A stretch of 64,000 bases of DNA. Origin: Sphingomonas insulae (GTDB lineage Bacteria > Pseudomonadota > Alphaproteobacteria > Sphingomonadales > Sphingomonadaceae). Both the position numbers and the translations under genes were made by a program. Positions 1 through 8,878 of the stretch are shown in pieces. The notes beneath the pieces are model-generated. The model worked only from the letters and a program-made list of their open reading frames with translations. It made no database searches and was not told where the DNA came from. The stretch is from NCBI RefSeq assembly GCF_010450875.1, contig NZ_CP048422.1, forward strand, positions 2,949,001 to 3,013,000. Direction: 5' to 3'. The first letter of the stretch is position 1. Each line of letters starts with the position of its first letter.

Positions 1-482
1 TTCTCGACCGCCAGCGGCGTCTTGCCGCGGGCAAGGCCGGTGCGGTTGCCGACGCGGAATATATGGGTGTCGACCGCGAACGTCTCCGCGCCGAACGCGA
101 CGTTGAGGACGACATTGGCGGTCTTGCGGCCGACGCCGGGCAGTCGCTCCAGTGCGGCACGATCGTCCGGCACCGCGCTGCCATGGTCGGCGACCAGCGC
201 CTCGGACAGGGCGATGACGTTCTTGGCCTTGGTGTTGAACAGGCCGATCGTCCGGATATGCTGCTTCAGCGCGTCGAGGCCCAATGCGACCATCTGTTCC
301 GGGGTCTTCACTCGGTCGAACAGCGCGCGCGTCGCCGTGTTGACGCCGGCGTCGGTGGCCTGCGCCGACAGCACCACCGCGACCAGCAGCTGGTAGGCGT
401 TGCCTGATTCCAGCTCCGTTTCCGGATGCGGGTTGGCCTCCGCCAGCCGGCGGTAGAATTCGAAGACGTCCGCCTTCTTCAC
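1..482 (-). CDS. nth: Endonuclease III (DNA base-excision repair), partial
   Basis: Bifunctional DNA glycosylase/AP lyase that removes oxidised pyrimidines. The gene runs off the left edge, so only the N-terminal 160 residues are present. Visible are the helix-hairpin-helix segment LPGVGRKTANVVL, with the catalytic lysine, and the following VDTHIFRV motif, with the catalytic aspartate. The C-terminal iron-sulfur cysteines lie outside the window. The start is a GTG (480-482) whose last bases overlap the dapB stop as GTGA, so the two genes are translationally coupled with dapB upstream. An ATG-initiated alternative is not evident. Identity is secure; only the 3' end is missing. Confidence 0.93.
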   Translation of the reverse strand, partial: MKKADVFEFYRRLAEANPHPETELESGNAYQLLVAVVLSAQATDAGVNTATRALFDRVKTPEQMVALGLDALKQHIRTIGLFNTKAKNVIALSEALVADHGSAVPDDRAALERLPGVGRKTANVVLNVAFGAETFAVDTHIFRVGNRTGLARGKTPLAVE

Positions 483-1207
483 AGGCCCAGCACGTCGCCC
501 ATGCGATAGCGGCCCGGCGGCTGGCTGGCGATCCACAGGGCGGCGCGAACCGCACCCTTGGCGAAGATGCTGCGGTCCTGCGCCAGATGCGCCAGCTCGA
601 TCCGCTCCCCCTCGCTGGCGAAGACGACGTTGTGATCGCCGATCACCGACCCCCCGCGCAGCGAGGCCATGCCGATCGTCCCCTCGGTCCGTGCGCCGGT
701 CAGCCCGGCACGGCCATCGACCCGCAATTCGGACAGCGTCGTCCCCCGCCCCGCCGCCGCGGCCTCGCCGAGCAGGATAGCGGTACCGGACGGCGCGTCG
801 ACCTTGTGGCGATGGTGGCTCTCGACGATCTCGATGTCCCAGTCGGTGCCCAGCTTCGCCGCAGTCTCGCGCACCAGCCGGGCGAGCAGGGTGACGCCGA
901 GCGAGGTGTTGCCGGTTTGCAGTACCGCGATGTCGGCCGCCGCGGCATCGATCGCGGCATGCTGGGCCTGGGTAAGGCCGGTGGTGCCGATCACCAGCGG
1001 CGTGCCGGCCGCGCGCGAAATGGCAAGATGCGCGTCGAGTGCCGAGGGCGTCGAGAAATCCACCAGCACATCCGCCACCCCCGCCAACGCCGACGGATCG
1101 CCGCCCGCATCGACGCCGCCCGCGAACGTGGCTCCCGCGACCGCAATTTGCTCGGCAATCGCGCGCCCCATGCGCCCGCTACTGCCGTAGATGCCGATCG
1201 CGGTCAT
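479..1207 (-). CDS. dapB: 4-hydroxy-tetrahydrodipicolinate reductase
   Basis: Cytoplasmic NAD(P)H-dependent reductase of the diaminopimelate/lysine pathway. The 242 residues match the family's usual length. The nucleotide-binding glycine motif GSSGRMGRA is at residues 8-16. The family signature ESHHRHKVDAPSGTA is at about 129-143, carrying the catalytic His pair (131-132) and Lys135. It starts with ATG at 1207 and its stop overlaps the GTG of nth by 4 bases, so dapB and nth form a two-gene unit. The 180 bases up to the divergent sirtuin gene must hold both promoters. Confidence 0.96.
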   Translation of the reverse strand: MTAIGIYGSSGRMGRAIAEQIAVAGATFAGGVDAGGDPSALAGVADVLVDFSTPSALDAHLAISRAAGTPLVIGTTGLTQAQHAAIDAAAADIAVLQTGNTSLGVTLLARLVRETAAKLGTDWDIEIVESHHRHKVDAPSGTAILLGEAAAAGRGTTLSELRVDGRAGLTGARTEGTIGMASLRGGSVIGDHNVVFASEGERIELAHLAQDRSIFAKGAVRAALWIASQPPGRYRMGDVLGL

Positions 1208-1388
1208 GCGCGCGCTCCACGATCATGGGCGATGGCCATGCGAGGCGTCGGGTTCATGGGCGCGAAGGTCATGGCGCCCCTTTGGCACAGGCCGGCTGCT
1301 TAGGACAGGCGGTGCCGCTAACATAACGGTGAAGCGAACCGCCGCGAGCGGCTTCTGCGAGCGCGGGATCGACGCTAAGGCTGCGACG

Positions 1389-2108
1389 ATGACGCACATC
1401 CGCAACATCGTCGTCCTGACCGGGGCCGGCATCTCCGCCGAGTCCGGCATCGCCACCTTTCGCGGTCCAGGCGGGCTGTGGGAGGGACATCGGATCGAGG
1501 ATGTCTGCACGCCGCAGGCACTCGTGATCGACCCGCAGTTGGTGCACCGTTTCTATGACATGCGACGCGCGGCGCTGGCCGATGTCGTACCGAATGTGGC
1601 GCATGTCGCGCTCGCGCGGCTTGATCGAGAGTGGCCGGGCGATCTGTTGATCGTGACGCAGAACGTCGACGACCTGCACGAGCGCGCCGGCGCACGACGC
1701 ATGCTGCATATGCACGGCGAGTTGCGCTCCGCCCTGTGTGCAGATTGTGGGCAACGGCAGACCTGGGCAGCGTCGTTGCCGATGGGCGCTGTATGCGAGG
1801 CATGCGGTGCCGCTGCATTACGGCCCGACATCGTGTTCTTTGGCGAGATGCCGTACGAGATGGAGGGCATCGAGACAGCGCTGGCACAGGCCGATTTGTT
1901 CGTCTCGATCGGCACGTCGGGCGCCGTTTACCCGGCGGCCGGATTCGTGCAGCTTGCTGCGGCCAGTGGCGCCGCGACGCTGGAACTCAATCTCGAGCGA
2001 TCGGCGGGAAGCGGATTTTTCGACGAGACGCGCCTGGGTACGGCCGGCACGTTGGTGCCGGCATGGGTGGACGCCCTGCTGGGCGATAGTGCGGCGTTGC
2101 CGCGCTAG
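1389..2108 (+). CDS. cobB: NAD-dependent protein deacylase, class III sirtuin
   Basis: SIR2-family enzyme that uses NAD to remove acyl groups from lysines. The 239-residue protein from ATG 1389 opens directly with the NAD-binding GAGISAESGIATFRG motif (12-26). It has TQNVDDLH, the catalytic His109 in HMHGE, and a zinc knuckle formed by Cys117, Cys120, Cys136 and Cys139. Tyr56 and Arg59 form the YxxR pair that in class III sirtuins binds malonyl- or succinyl-lysine, so desuccinylation is likely. The frame is open further upstream to 1191, but that part is unrelated to the family and overlaps the dapB start, so the internal ATG is preferred. Confidence 0.92.
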   Translation: MTHIRNIVVLTGAGISAESGIATFRGPGGLWEGHRIEDVCTPQALVIDPQLVHRFYDMRRAALADVVPNVAHVALARLDREWPGDLLIVTQNVDDLHERAGARRMLHMHGELRSALCADCGQRQTWAASLPMGAVCEACGAAALRPDIVFFGEMPYEMEGIETALAQADLFVSIGTSGAVYPAAGFVQLAAASGAATLELNLERSAGSGFFDETRLGTAGTLVPAWVDALLGDSAALPR

Positions 2109-2114
2109 ACCGCC

Positions 2115-3014
2115 CTATTCGACCCAGTCCAATCCGAGGTCCTTGTAAACGTCGCGATCCTCGTCCCAGCCGGGCTTGACCTTGACGTGCAGGTACAGGT
2201 GCACCGGACGATCCATGATCCCGGCGAGTTCGGTTCGGGCGCGGGCGCCGATCTCCTTGATCCGTTGGCCGCCCTTGCCCAGCACGATCGCGCGCTGGGT
2301 GGGGCGTTCGACGAGGATCTGCTGGTGAATTTCGACCGACCCGTCTTCGCGCTCGCTGTATTTCTCCGTCTCGACGGTGCTGGCGTAGGGAAGTTCGGCG
2401 TGCAACTGGAGGTAGAGCTGTTCGCGCGTCACCTCCGATGCGAGCGCCCGTTCGGTGGCGTCGGACACCTGATCCTCCGGGTAATGCCACGGCCCCGCCG
2501 GCATCGCCGCAGCGAGCGCAGACTTCAATTCGGGCAGGCCGTCACCCGTCTGCGCGCTCACGAACCAGGTGTCGGCGAAATGCATCAGGGCATTCAGCTT
2601 TTCAGCATGCAGCAGCAGCTTCGGCTTGTCCGCGACATCGACCTTGTTGAGGATCAGGATCTTCGGCTCGGGCCGATCCTTCAGCGCTTCGGCGATGGCG
2701 GTGACCTTGCTCCCGATCCCGCCCTTTCCGTCCACCACCAGCGCGATCATGTCCGCGCCTTCGGTGCCGCTCCATGCCGCGGATACCATCGCGCGATCGA
2801 GCCGGCGCTGCGGTTCGAAGATGCCGGGGGTGTCGACGAGAAGGATCTGAGCGTCGTCCTGGATCGCGACGCCGAGCAGCTTGGTGCGGGTCGTCTGCGC
2901 TTTGGGGCTGACGATAGCGACCTTCTGCCCGACGAGGGCGTTGACCAGGGTGGACTTGCCGGCATTGGGCGCGCCGACGACGGCGACGAGGCCGCAATGT
3001 TGGGTTTGGATCAT
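2115..3014 (-). CDS. era: GTPase Era, 30S ribosome assembly
   Basis: Essential Ras-like GTPase that binds the 3' end of 16S rRNA. The P-loop GAPNAGKS is at residues 14-21 of the 299-residue form, followed by the DTPG switch, NKVD, and a C-terminal KH domain (about 205-280) with the GKGGQRIKEIG loop. The frame is open for 18 more codons upstream, but the start at 3014 has a clear AGGAG ribosome site in the right place and begins in phase with the family. It is the last gene of the conserved lepB-rnc-era unit. Confidence 0.96.
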   Translation of the reverse strand: MIQTQHCGLVAVVGAPNAGKSTLVNALVGQKVAIVSPKAQTTRTKLLGVAIQDDAQILLVDTPGIFEPQRRLDRAMVSAAWSGTEGADMIALVVDGKGGIGSKVTAIAEALKDRPEPKILILNKVDVADKPKLLLHAEKLNALMHFADTWFVSAQTGDGLPELKSALAAAMPAGPWHYPEDQVSDATERALASEVTREQLYLQLHAELPYASTVETEKYSEREDGSVEIHQQILVERPTQRAIVLGKGGQRIKEIGARARTELAGIMDRPVHLYLHVKVKPGWDEDRDVYKDLGLDWVE

Positions 3015-3080
3015 GACTGCTCCTTTGGGGGGAATGAGCGGCGAGGGCAAGGCGGCGCCGTCCGTCATCGCTCGGGAGGA

Positions 3081-3773
3081 TCAGGTCGTCAGCTTCGCCA
3101 GCAACGCCTTTGCCGCCGCCGTCTCGGCTTCCTGCTTGTTCGCGCCGTCGGCAATGGCATCGGCATAGGTCCCGATCTTGACCTGCACCTTGAACCGCGG
3201 CGCGTGGTGCGGCCCGGAACGGTCGATCACTACATATTCGGGCGTGCGGCGGCCCGCCGCGGCGGCCCATTCCTGCAACGCCGACTTGGGATGCTGCGGC
3301 GCCTTGTGACCGCTCTGTACCCGAGCGCCCCACGCGCTCCGCACGAATGCCCGCGCCGCGTCGAGCCCGCATTCGCGATACCAGGCCCCGATCAACGCCT
3401 CCATCACGTCACCAAGAATGTTGTCGCTTTCATACGCGCCATCATCCCGCGCCTGCTTGCCGAGCCGCAGGTGCGCGCGCACGCCAAGATTGCGCGCCAC
3501 GTCGGCGCAGACCACGCCCGTCACCAGCGCGTTCAGCCGCTTCGACAGCTGGCCCTCCGGTTCGTTCGGAAACAGTTCCCATAGCCATTCCGCCATGACG
3601 AGCCCCAGCACCCGGTCGCCAAGGAACTCGAGCCGCTCGTAATTCTCGGCGGCCTGGCTGCCATGGGTCAGCGCGCGTTCGTAGGGCTTGAGGTCGGCGG
3701 GCCGGCGGCCGAATGTCTGCGTCAGCCAGCCGGACAGATCGGCGTTCAGAAGCCCTCTCCCACGCGGCTCCAC
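3081..3773 (-). CDS. rnc: Ribonuclease III
   Basis: Double-strand-specific endoribonuclease for rRNA and mRNA processing. The 230 residues carry the RNase III signature ERLEFLGDRVLG at 46-57 with the metal-binding acidic residues, a second acidic patch in DNILGDVMEALIGA, and a C-terminal double-stranded-RNA-binding domain (about 158-228). The ATG at 3773 lies 28 bases inside lepB. A CTG a few codons downstream that straddles the lepB stop is an alternative start. The order lepB-rnc-era is the classical operon. Confidence 0.95.
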   Translation of the reverse strand: MEPRGRGLLNADLSGWLTQTFGRRPADLKPYERALTHGSQAAENYERLEFLGDRVLGLVMAEWLWELFPNEPEGQLSKRLNALVTGVVCADVARNLGVRAHLRLGKQARDDGAYESDNILGDVMEALIGAWYRECGLDAARAFVRSAWGARVQSGHKAPQHPKSALQEWAAAAGRRTPEYVVIDRSGPHHAPRFKVQVKIGTYADAIADGANKQEAETAAAKALLAKLTT

Positions 3774-4573
3774 CGGGCAGCGGAAAACCAGCTGACCGGG
3801 TTGATCCAGGACGCGTTACCGTTGGTGGAGAAGAAGGTGACGACGGCCTTCCCCTCGATCCGTTCCATCGGAATGTAGCCCATGCCGATCGGCGCGGGGA
3901 AACGACTGTCGGCGCTGTCGTCGCGATTGTCGCCCATCAGAAAAACATTGCCTGCGGGCACCGTGTACAGGCCCGTATCGTCGGCCTGCGGGATTTCCGC
4001 CTGATCCAGTACCATGTAGCTCTTGCCGCCCGGCAGCGTCTCGCGGAAGCGGGGATAGCGGCAGATCGGCGCGCCCGCCGCATCCACGTCCTGGAACGTC
4101 GCTCCGCATTTCTGCGCGTCGAAATTGGCCGTCAGCGGCAGCACGAAATCGGCGACGCGCTGCTTCGGAATCGGTTTGCCGTTGAGGATCACCTGACCGT
4201 GAACCACCTGGATCGTATCGCCCGGCAGGCCGATGACGCGCTTGATGACGTCATGATCGTCCGGTCCCGGCGAGCGGAAGACAACCACGTCGCCACGAGC
4301 CGGATCGCGCCCCAGAATTCGGCCCGGGATCGGCGGTACGCCATACGGCAGCGACCACCGCGAATAGCCGTAGTTCCATTTGGTGACGAAGAGGTAATCT
4401 CCGATCAGGAGGCGGGGCAGCATGGATTCGGACGGAATCGAGAAGGGCGCGAAGATAAAACTGCGCAGGATCAGCACCGCGATCGCGAGCTTCACGAGAA
4501 AACGGATCGTCTCGTTGAGTTCGGAGCGCGGCGCCCGTGCGGGCCTGGCCGGTGTCGCGGAAGTGTCTGGCAT
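3746..4573 (-). CDS. lepB: Signal peptidase I
   Basis: Inner-membrane serine protease that removes signal peptides from exported proteins. The N-terminal 20 residues are cytoplasmic and proline/arginine rich, one transmembrane segment spans about 22-42, and the catalytic Ser50 lies in IPSESMLP. The catalytic Lys111 is in the DVIKRVIGLPGD box, and the family box GDNRDDSADSR is near residue 218. At 275 residues it is typical for sphingomonads. It heads the lepB-rnc-era operon and is divergent from pgi. Confidence 0.95.
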   Translation of the reverse strand: MPDTSATPARPARAPRSELNETIRFLVKLAIAVLILRSFIFAPFSIPSESMLPRLLIGDYLFVTKWNYGYSRWSLPYGVPPIPGRILGRDPARGDVVVFRSPGPDDHDVIKRVIGLPGDTIQVVHGQVILNGKPIPKQRVADFVLPLTANFDAQKCGATFQDVDAAGAPICRYPRFRETLPGGKSYMVLDQAEIPQADDTGLYTVPAGNVFLMGDNRDDSADSRFPAPIGMGYIPMERIEGKAVVTFFSTNGNASWINPVSWFSAARWSRVGEGF

Positions 4574-4627
4574 AGGTGGGGAGCCTTAGCGCTCCCCGAG
4601 CGTCCTGAGTAGTCGTTCCGCACAACC

Positions 4628-4645
4628 GACAGGACTTGTCCTGTC
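4628..4645. promoter_or_regulatory. Perfect 8+8 inverted repeat between lepB and pgi
   Basis: GACAGGAC-TT-GTCCTGTC is an uninterrupted inverted repeat with a 2-base centre. It lies in the 129-base divergent intergenic region, 58 bases upstream of the pgi ATG and 55 bases upstream of lepB. There is no T-run, so it does not look like a terminator. Such symmetry suits a dimeric repressor or activator, but no cognate regulator is in the window. Confidence 0.35.
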
Positions 4646-4702
4646 ACACAGGTTGATTACGGAGCTGTCACGAACACCCCCTCCCCTGAAGGACGGACAC
4701 CC

Positions 4703-6193
4703 ATGAGCGACTGGACCGCGATCGAAGCCCTCCCCTCCCCCCGACTGGTCGACCTGTTCGAGGCCGATGGCGAGCGATTGTCGAAGTTCAGCCTGGATGT
4801 CGCGGGCATCCATTTCGACTGGTCGAAGACCCACCTGACCACGCAGGCGGTGGATGCCTTCATCGCCCTGGCGCAGGCGCAGGACCTGACGGGCAAGCGC
4901 GACGCCATGTTCGGCGGCGAGCACGTCAACGTCACCGAGGATCGCCCGGTCGAGCACACCGCCGAACGCTATGAGGGCAATGCCGACAGCGTCGCCCGCG
5001 CCCGCAGGTTCCACGAACGCATGCGCTCGCTGATCGATGCGATCGAGGGCGGTGCGCTGGGCGACATCCGCCACGTGCTGCATATCGGCATCGGCGGATC
5101 GGCGCTGGGACCGCACCTGCTGGTCGACGCGCTCGGCCGCGAGGATGCGCGCTACGACGTCGCGATCGTGTCCAATGTCGACGGTGTGGCGCTGGAGGAT
5201 GCCATCAAGGATTTCGATCCCGCCGCGACGCTGCTGGTGCTGGCATCCAAGACCTTCACCACCAAGGAAACGATGCTCAACGCCGAATCGGCGCTGCAAT
5301 GGATGAAGGAGCACGGCGTCGAGGACCCGTATGGCAAGGTGATCGCGCTGACCGCGGCCCCCGACAAGGCGATGGAATGGGGCGTCGACGAAACCCGCAT
5401 CCTGCCGTTCAGCGAAGGCGTCGGCGGGCGCTATTCCTTATGGTCGTCGATCGGGTTTCCCGCCGCGATCGGGCTCGGCTGGGGCGCGTTCGAGGAACTG
5501 CTGGAAGGCGCGGCCGAAATGGACCGCCATTTCCGCCTGACCGCGCTGCACGAGAACGCACCGGCGCTCGCCGCGTTCGCCGACCTCTATTACACGCAGG
5601 TCCGCCACGCCGAGACCCGCGCGCCCTTCGCCTATGACGAGCGGCTGCGCCTGCTGCCGAGCTACCTCCAGCAGCTGGAGATGGAATCGAACGGCAAGGG
5701 CGTGAAGACCGACGGCACGCCGGTCGGGCGCCCTACCGCGGCGATCACCTGGGGCGGCGTGGGCACCGATGCCCAGCATGCGGTGTTCCAGCTGCTCCAC
5801 CAGGGCACGCATCTGGTGCCGGTCGAATTCATCGCGGTGATCGAGGCGGGCGATACGCTGGCCCCGGACCATCATCGCGACCTGCTGCTCAACGCCTTTG
5901 CCCAGGGCGCGGCACTGATGAAGGGCAAGCAGGTCGAGGACCCGGCGCGCTCGTACAGCGGTGACCGGCCGTCGTCGACGCTGCTGCTCGACGTGCTCGA
6001 CCCGCGGACGCTGGGCGCGCTGATCGCCTTCTACGAACATCGCGTGTTCGTGAACGGCGTGCTGCTGGGCATCAATTCGTTCGACCAGTTCGGCGTGGAG
6101 CTGGGCAAGGAAATGGCCAAGGCGGCGGATCAGGGCGGGCAGTCGTTCGATCCCTCGACCGAAGACCTCATCAAGCGCGCCGGCCTCGACTGA
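4703..6193 (+). CDS. pgi: Glucose-6-phosphate isomerase
   Basis: Interconverts glucose-6-phosphate and fructose-6-phosphate in the cytoplasm. The 496-residue protein is shorter than the roughly 550 of enteric enzymes, as is common in sphingomonads. The substrate-binding GIGGSALGP is at residues 129-137, the second family signature with MESNGKGVKTDG is near 330, and the catalytic-region motif HQGTHLVPVEFI follows. The ATG at 4703 has an AAGGA site 10 bases upstream. It stands alone, divergent from lepB, and is followed at once by a strong hairpin. Confidence 0.97.
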   Translation: MSDWTAIEALPSPRLVDLFEADGERLSKFSLDVAGIHFDWSKTHLTTQAVDAFIALAQAQDLTGKRDAMFGGEHVNVTEDRPVEHTAERYEGNADSVARARRFHERMRSLIDAIEGGALGDIRHVLHIGIGGSALGPHLLVDALGREDARYDVAIVSNVDGVALEDAIKDFDPAATLLVLASKTFTTKETMLNAESALQWMKEHGVEDPYGKVIALTAAPDKAMEWGVDETRILPFSEGVGGRYSLWSSIGFPAAIGLGWGAFEELLEGAAEMDRHFRLTALHENAPALAAFADLYYTQVRHAETRAPFAYDERLRLLPSYLQQLEMESNGKGVKTDGTPVGRPTAAITWGGVGTDAQHAVFQLLHQGTHLVPVEFIAVIEAGDTLAPDHHRDLLLNAFAQGAALMKGKQVEDPARSYSGDRPSSTLLLDVLDPRTLGALIAFYEHRVFVNGVLLGINSFDQFGVELGKEMAKAADQGGQSFDPSTEDLIKRAGLD

Positions 6194-6204
6194 CGCTGCG
6201 GAAC

Positions 6205-6236
6205 GGGATCGTCGCGCGGTGTGGCGCGATGATCCC
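6205..6236 (+). terminator. Hairpin after pgi
   Basis: A 13-pair stem (one G-T wobble) GGGATCGTCGCGC / GCGCGATGATCCC with a 6-base loop begins 12 bases after the pgi stop. There is no U-tract, so it may act as an mRNA 3' end stabiliser or a weak terminator. Confidence 0.45.
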
Positions 6237-6241
6237 GATGC

Positions 6242-6341
6242 GCTGATGCCGACGCCCGGCAACGTCAGCGATGCGAAGGCGGCGCCCGCTCTGCGTAAAC
6301 GCGCCGGGCGCGTGCGCCGCCTGCTCGGGGACAAGGGCTAA
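6242..6341 (+). pseudogene. Scrap of an IS5-family transposase
   Basis: Translated in frame from 6242, the segment reads LMPTPGNVSDAKAAP, then AGRVRRLLGDKG and a stop. This resembles the middle of IS5-type DDE transposases, where TPGN(V)SD leads to GDKGYDAD with a catalytic Asp. Only about 33 codons survive; the stop falls where the conserved Tyr should be. No ends or terminal repeats were found. It is read as a remnant on the strength of motif likeness only. Confidence 0.4.
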
Positions 6342-6866
6342 GCTGCCTACCGACGCGCCTTCTGGTCTGACCGCTGAAATTCCCGCTTTGGCTTTTGTGC
6401 GTAACGAGATCGACCGGTCCGGGTGTCGGCTCCAGTCGATACGACTCGCCATTCCATGCGCGAGTGACTCGGAGGACCGCTCCTTGCCCGTGACTTCCGG
6501 CAACTGACCGCCAGTTCCTCCTGGGTGCCCGACTTCGATCGGGCATTCCTCCCTTCCCGTAACGCCATGTCGACCAGGCCATTTTGGGTTGAACGGTTTC
6601 GGGAACGGATTTTGGAAAAACAGGCTTACGGGGAGCGGATCGGCTGAGCCGTCGACATGGTCGTCTTACTGGCCGTTCGTTTGCGTGAATGTCGGCTCTC
6701 GCCCATATCCGGTCATTGGCGAAGTATTTGCCCCGCCCCAACTTCGGCCATTGGTTCATCTCGAGTAAGCGTCCAATCTCACCGGTGAGGGCAAGTCGGC
6801 GAGATATGGGTATTTCAAGCCACTCATGGGGTCATCCGGGGGCGGCAGTCGGCAGATTCAATTTGA
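6342..6866. other. Gene-free interval with dispersed repeats
   Basis: About 525 bases between the IS5 scrap and the Crp-like regulator. No reading frame is convincing on either strand. It contains the 50-base element at 6421-6470 that recurs at 40156-40205. At 6735-6768 it has a CCCCAACTTCGGCC-ATT-GTTCATCTC stretch that resembles stretches at 15845-15870 and 16912-16940. Confidence 0.6.
6421..6470 (-). repeat. 50-base dispersed repeat, copy 1
   Basis: The reverse complement matches 40156-40205 at 47 of 50 positions. The core holds the inverted arms ACTCGC and GCGAGT around a 10-base loop, so the unit can form a small hairpin. It lies outside genes in both places and in opposite orientation. 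Confidence 0.7.
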
Positions 6867-7625
6867 TCAGAGGCCGAGTAGGCGCCGATGTTCCGCCTCG
6901 GCGAACCCGTAGGTGTCGCCGGCGAGCCTCAGCAGCCGCTCGCGATCACGCACGATCACGCGCCCGCGCACGGACCGGACAGCCTCATCCTCTTCGAGCT
7001 TGTGCAGTGCGTCGGTCACGCTGCTACGGCGGACGCCGAGCATGAGCCTGAACTCCTCGTGCGTCATGCAGATGTCGTCCCCCTGCACACGATCGTGGTA
7101 GAGCAGGATCCATCGCGCCATCCGCCGCTCGATCGAATGCGCGAGCGACGAGACGATCGTCCTAGACATTTGAATCATGACCACGTCGACGAAACGGAGC
7201 AGAACGGTTCGGATCGCCGGACGGTCGGCCAGTATCTCGTTCAACGCCGCAGCCGACAGCCGCATCGCCGTGCCGTGTTCGGCCCTCATCACCACGTCAT
7301 GCGACCAACGCTCGTTGCCAAGCAGCAACTGCCAACCGATGAACCCTTCGCTGCCGACCAGCGCGACTGCGTAGCGGCGGTCACCCTCGAGCGAGTCAAG
7401 TATTGCAGCGATACCGGTCAACGGGAAGCAGATGCTGTTGGCCGCATCGCCAGCGCGTGCGATCATGTCGCCATTGCGAAACGGTACCGGTTCCAGATGC
7501 GGCGCAAGGGCGGCGCGGTCAGCGTCATTCAAGAGACGCAGCAGCCCATTCGCCTCACAGGGCAACGCGTTAGACCTGCGCGTCCCATCCACGATCGAAG
7601 CCTGATTATCCATGCCGCCCCCCAT
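6867..7625 (-). CDS. Crp/Fnr-family transcriptional regulator
   Basis: An N-terminal cyclic-nucleotide-binding-like beta-barrel (about 28-140, with GDMIARAGD and GSEGFIGW) is followed by a dimerisation helix and a winged helix-turn-helix of the Crp type. The latter includes MTHEEFRLMLGVRRSSVT near residues 190-207. The four cysteines of oxygen-sensing Fnr are absent, so the effector is unknown; this subgroup often answers to stress. It is divergent from the esterase and catalase genes, with only 99 bases between, and is their most likely local regulator by position. The start could be ATG 7625 or the internal ATG 7613. Confidence 0.85.
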   Translation of the reverse strand: MGGGMDNQASIVDGTRRSNALPCEANGLLRLLNDADRAALAPHLEPVPFRNGDMIARAGDAANSICFPLTGIAAILDSLEGDRRYAVALVGSEGFIGWQLLLGNERWSHDVVMRAEHGTAMRLSAAALNEILADRPAIRTVLLRFVDVVMIQMSRTIVSSLAHSIERRMARWILLYHDRVQGDDICMTHEEFRLMLGVRRSSVTDALHKLEEDEAVRSVRGRVIVRDRERLLRLAGDTYGFAEAEHRRLLGL

Positions 7626-7724
7626 ACTCCCGAATTTCGCTGCCCAAACGCTTGCGTCTACTTTCGTACCGAAACGCCGAAGCGCGCCCGATGGTTGAGA
7701 AACGGATAGTTACAGGAGGGATTT

Positions 7725-8819
7725 TTGCGCAAAACCATTTCCATGCTGATCGCCGCGTCGACGGCGATCGCAGGCGTTCCGGCTCTCGCCCAGTCAGCCC
7801 GCTCGGTCACGGCCCCTCCTCCGCCACCTCCGCCCCCGACATCCGTGCAGCCCCCGAAAGCCGCACCCGACATGCAGTCGGTCCTAGACGCGCTTGCGTC
7901 GCTCGGCGGCAAGCCGATCGAGACGCTCACGCCGGCCGAAGCCCGGATGCAGCCCTCGGCTGCGGACGGCGCCAAAGCGGCGATGCAGAAGAAGGGTATG
8001 TCGACGGCGCCTGATCCGTCGGTAACGACGAAGGACCTGCCGTACGGCAGCGACCCCAAGCAATTCGCGCGCATCTACAAGCCGGCCGGTGCACCCGCCG
8101 GTGGCAAGGCCATGCCGGTCATCGTCTACTACCATGGCGGCGGCTGGGTCATCGCCGACGTCGACACCTACGATGCTGCGCCGCGGGCCATGGCGAAGGC
8201 GCTGAGCGCCATCGTCGTCTCGGTCGAATACCGCCATGCGCCCGAGTTCAAGTTCCCGGCGCAGCATGACGATGCGGCCGCTGCCTATCGCTGGACGCTC
8301 CAGAATGCGGCAAGCTGGGGTGGCGACCCTGCACGGATCGCGACGGTCGGCGAGAGTGCCGGCGGCAATCTTGCGGTCGCGACCGCGATCTACGCGCGGG
8401 ACAACGGCCTGACGGTGCCGCGGCACATCGTGTCGGTCTATCCGATCGCGAACAGCAGTATGACGCTTCCCTCGCGGCGGGACTCGGCGAACGCCAAGCC
8501 GCTCAACACTGCGATGCTGCCGTGGTTCGGCTATTATTATCAGACGAGCAAGGCCGATGCGCAGGATCCGCGTCTCAACCTGGTCGCCTCGAACCTGCGT
8601 GGTCTGCCGCCGACGACGATCATCAACGCGCAGATCGATCCGCTCCGCTCGGATGGCGAAACGCTGGCGGCCGCGATGCGGGCGGCCGGCGACAAGGTCG
8701 AGCAGAAGACCTTCCCGGGCGTCACCCATGAGTTCTTCGGCATGGCCAAGGTCGTGAACGGCGCCAAGCAGGCGAACGACCTCGCTGTAGCGCGGCTCAA
8801 AGCAGCGCTGGCGCGTTGA
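7725..8819 (+). CDS. Secreted alpha/beta-hydrolase (HSL-type esterase)
   Basis: A 364-residue carboxylesterase-like enzyme. Residues 1-23 are a signal peptide ending ALAQ, followed by a proline-rich linker that includes eight consecutive prolines. The oxyanion motif HGGGW is at 137-141, the nucleophile Ser211 is in GESAGG, and the catalytic Asp and His fit the late INAQIDPLRSDG and GVTHEFFG segments. This is the hormone-sensitive-lipase family layout. The start is a TTG, supported by a perfect AGGAGG (7714-7719) 5 bases upstream. The natural substrate is not evident. Confidence 0.85.
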   Translation: MRKTISMLIAASTAIAGVPALAQSARSVTAPPPPPPPPTSVQPPKAAPDMQSVLDALASLGGKPIETLTPAEARMQPSAADGAKAAMQKKGMSTAPDPSVTTKDLPYGSDPKQFARIYKPAGAPAGGKAMPVIVYYHGGGWVIADVDTYDAAPRAMAKALSAIVVSVEYRHAPEFKFPAQHDDAAAAYRWTLQNAASWGGDPARIATVGESAGGNLAVATAIYARDNGLTVPRHIVSVYPIANSSMTLPSRRDSANAKPLNTAMLPWFGYYYQTSKADAQDPRLNLVASNLRGLPPTTIINAQIDPLRSDGETLAAAMRAAGDKVEQKTFPGVTHEFFGMAKVVNGAKQANDLAVARLKAALAR

Positions 8820-8828
8820 TCGATATGG

Positions 8829-8858
8829 AAGGGCGGCGACTGCCGCCCTTCTCCCCTT
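8829..8858 (+). terminator. Hairpin between esterase and catalase genes
   Basis: AAGGGCGGC-GACT-GCCGCCCTT is followed by a pyrimidine-rich CTCCCCTTTC tail, 9 bases after the esterase stop. It is probably an intrinsic or attenuating terminator before the next gene at 8879. Confidence 0.55.
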
Positions 8859-8878
8859 TCTAATCACGAGGCCGTGCC

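Noticed and set aside
2187..3584. A 465-codon plus-strand frame opposite era and rnc
   Set aside because: Composition is that of a reverse-strand shadow; the minus-strand genes are certain.
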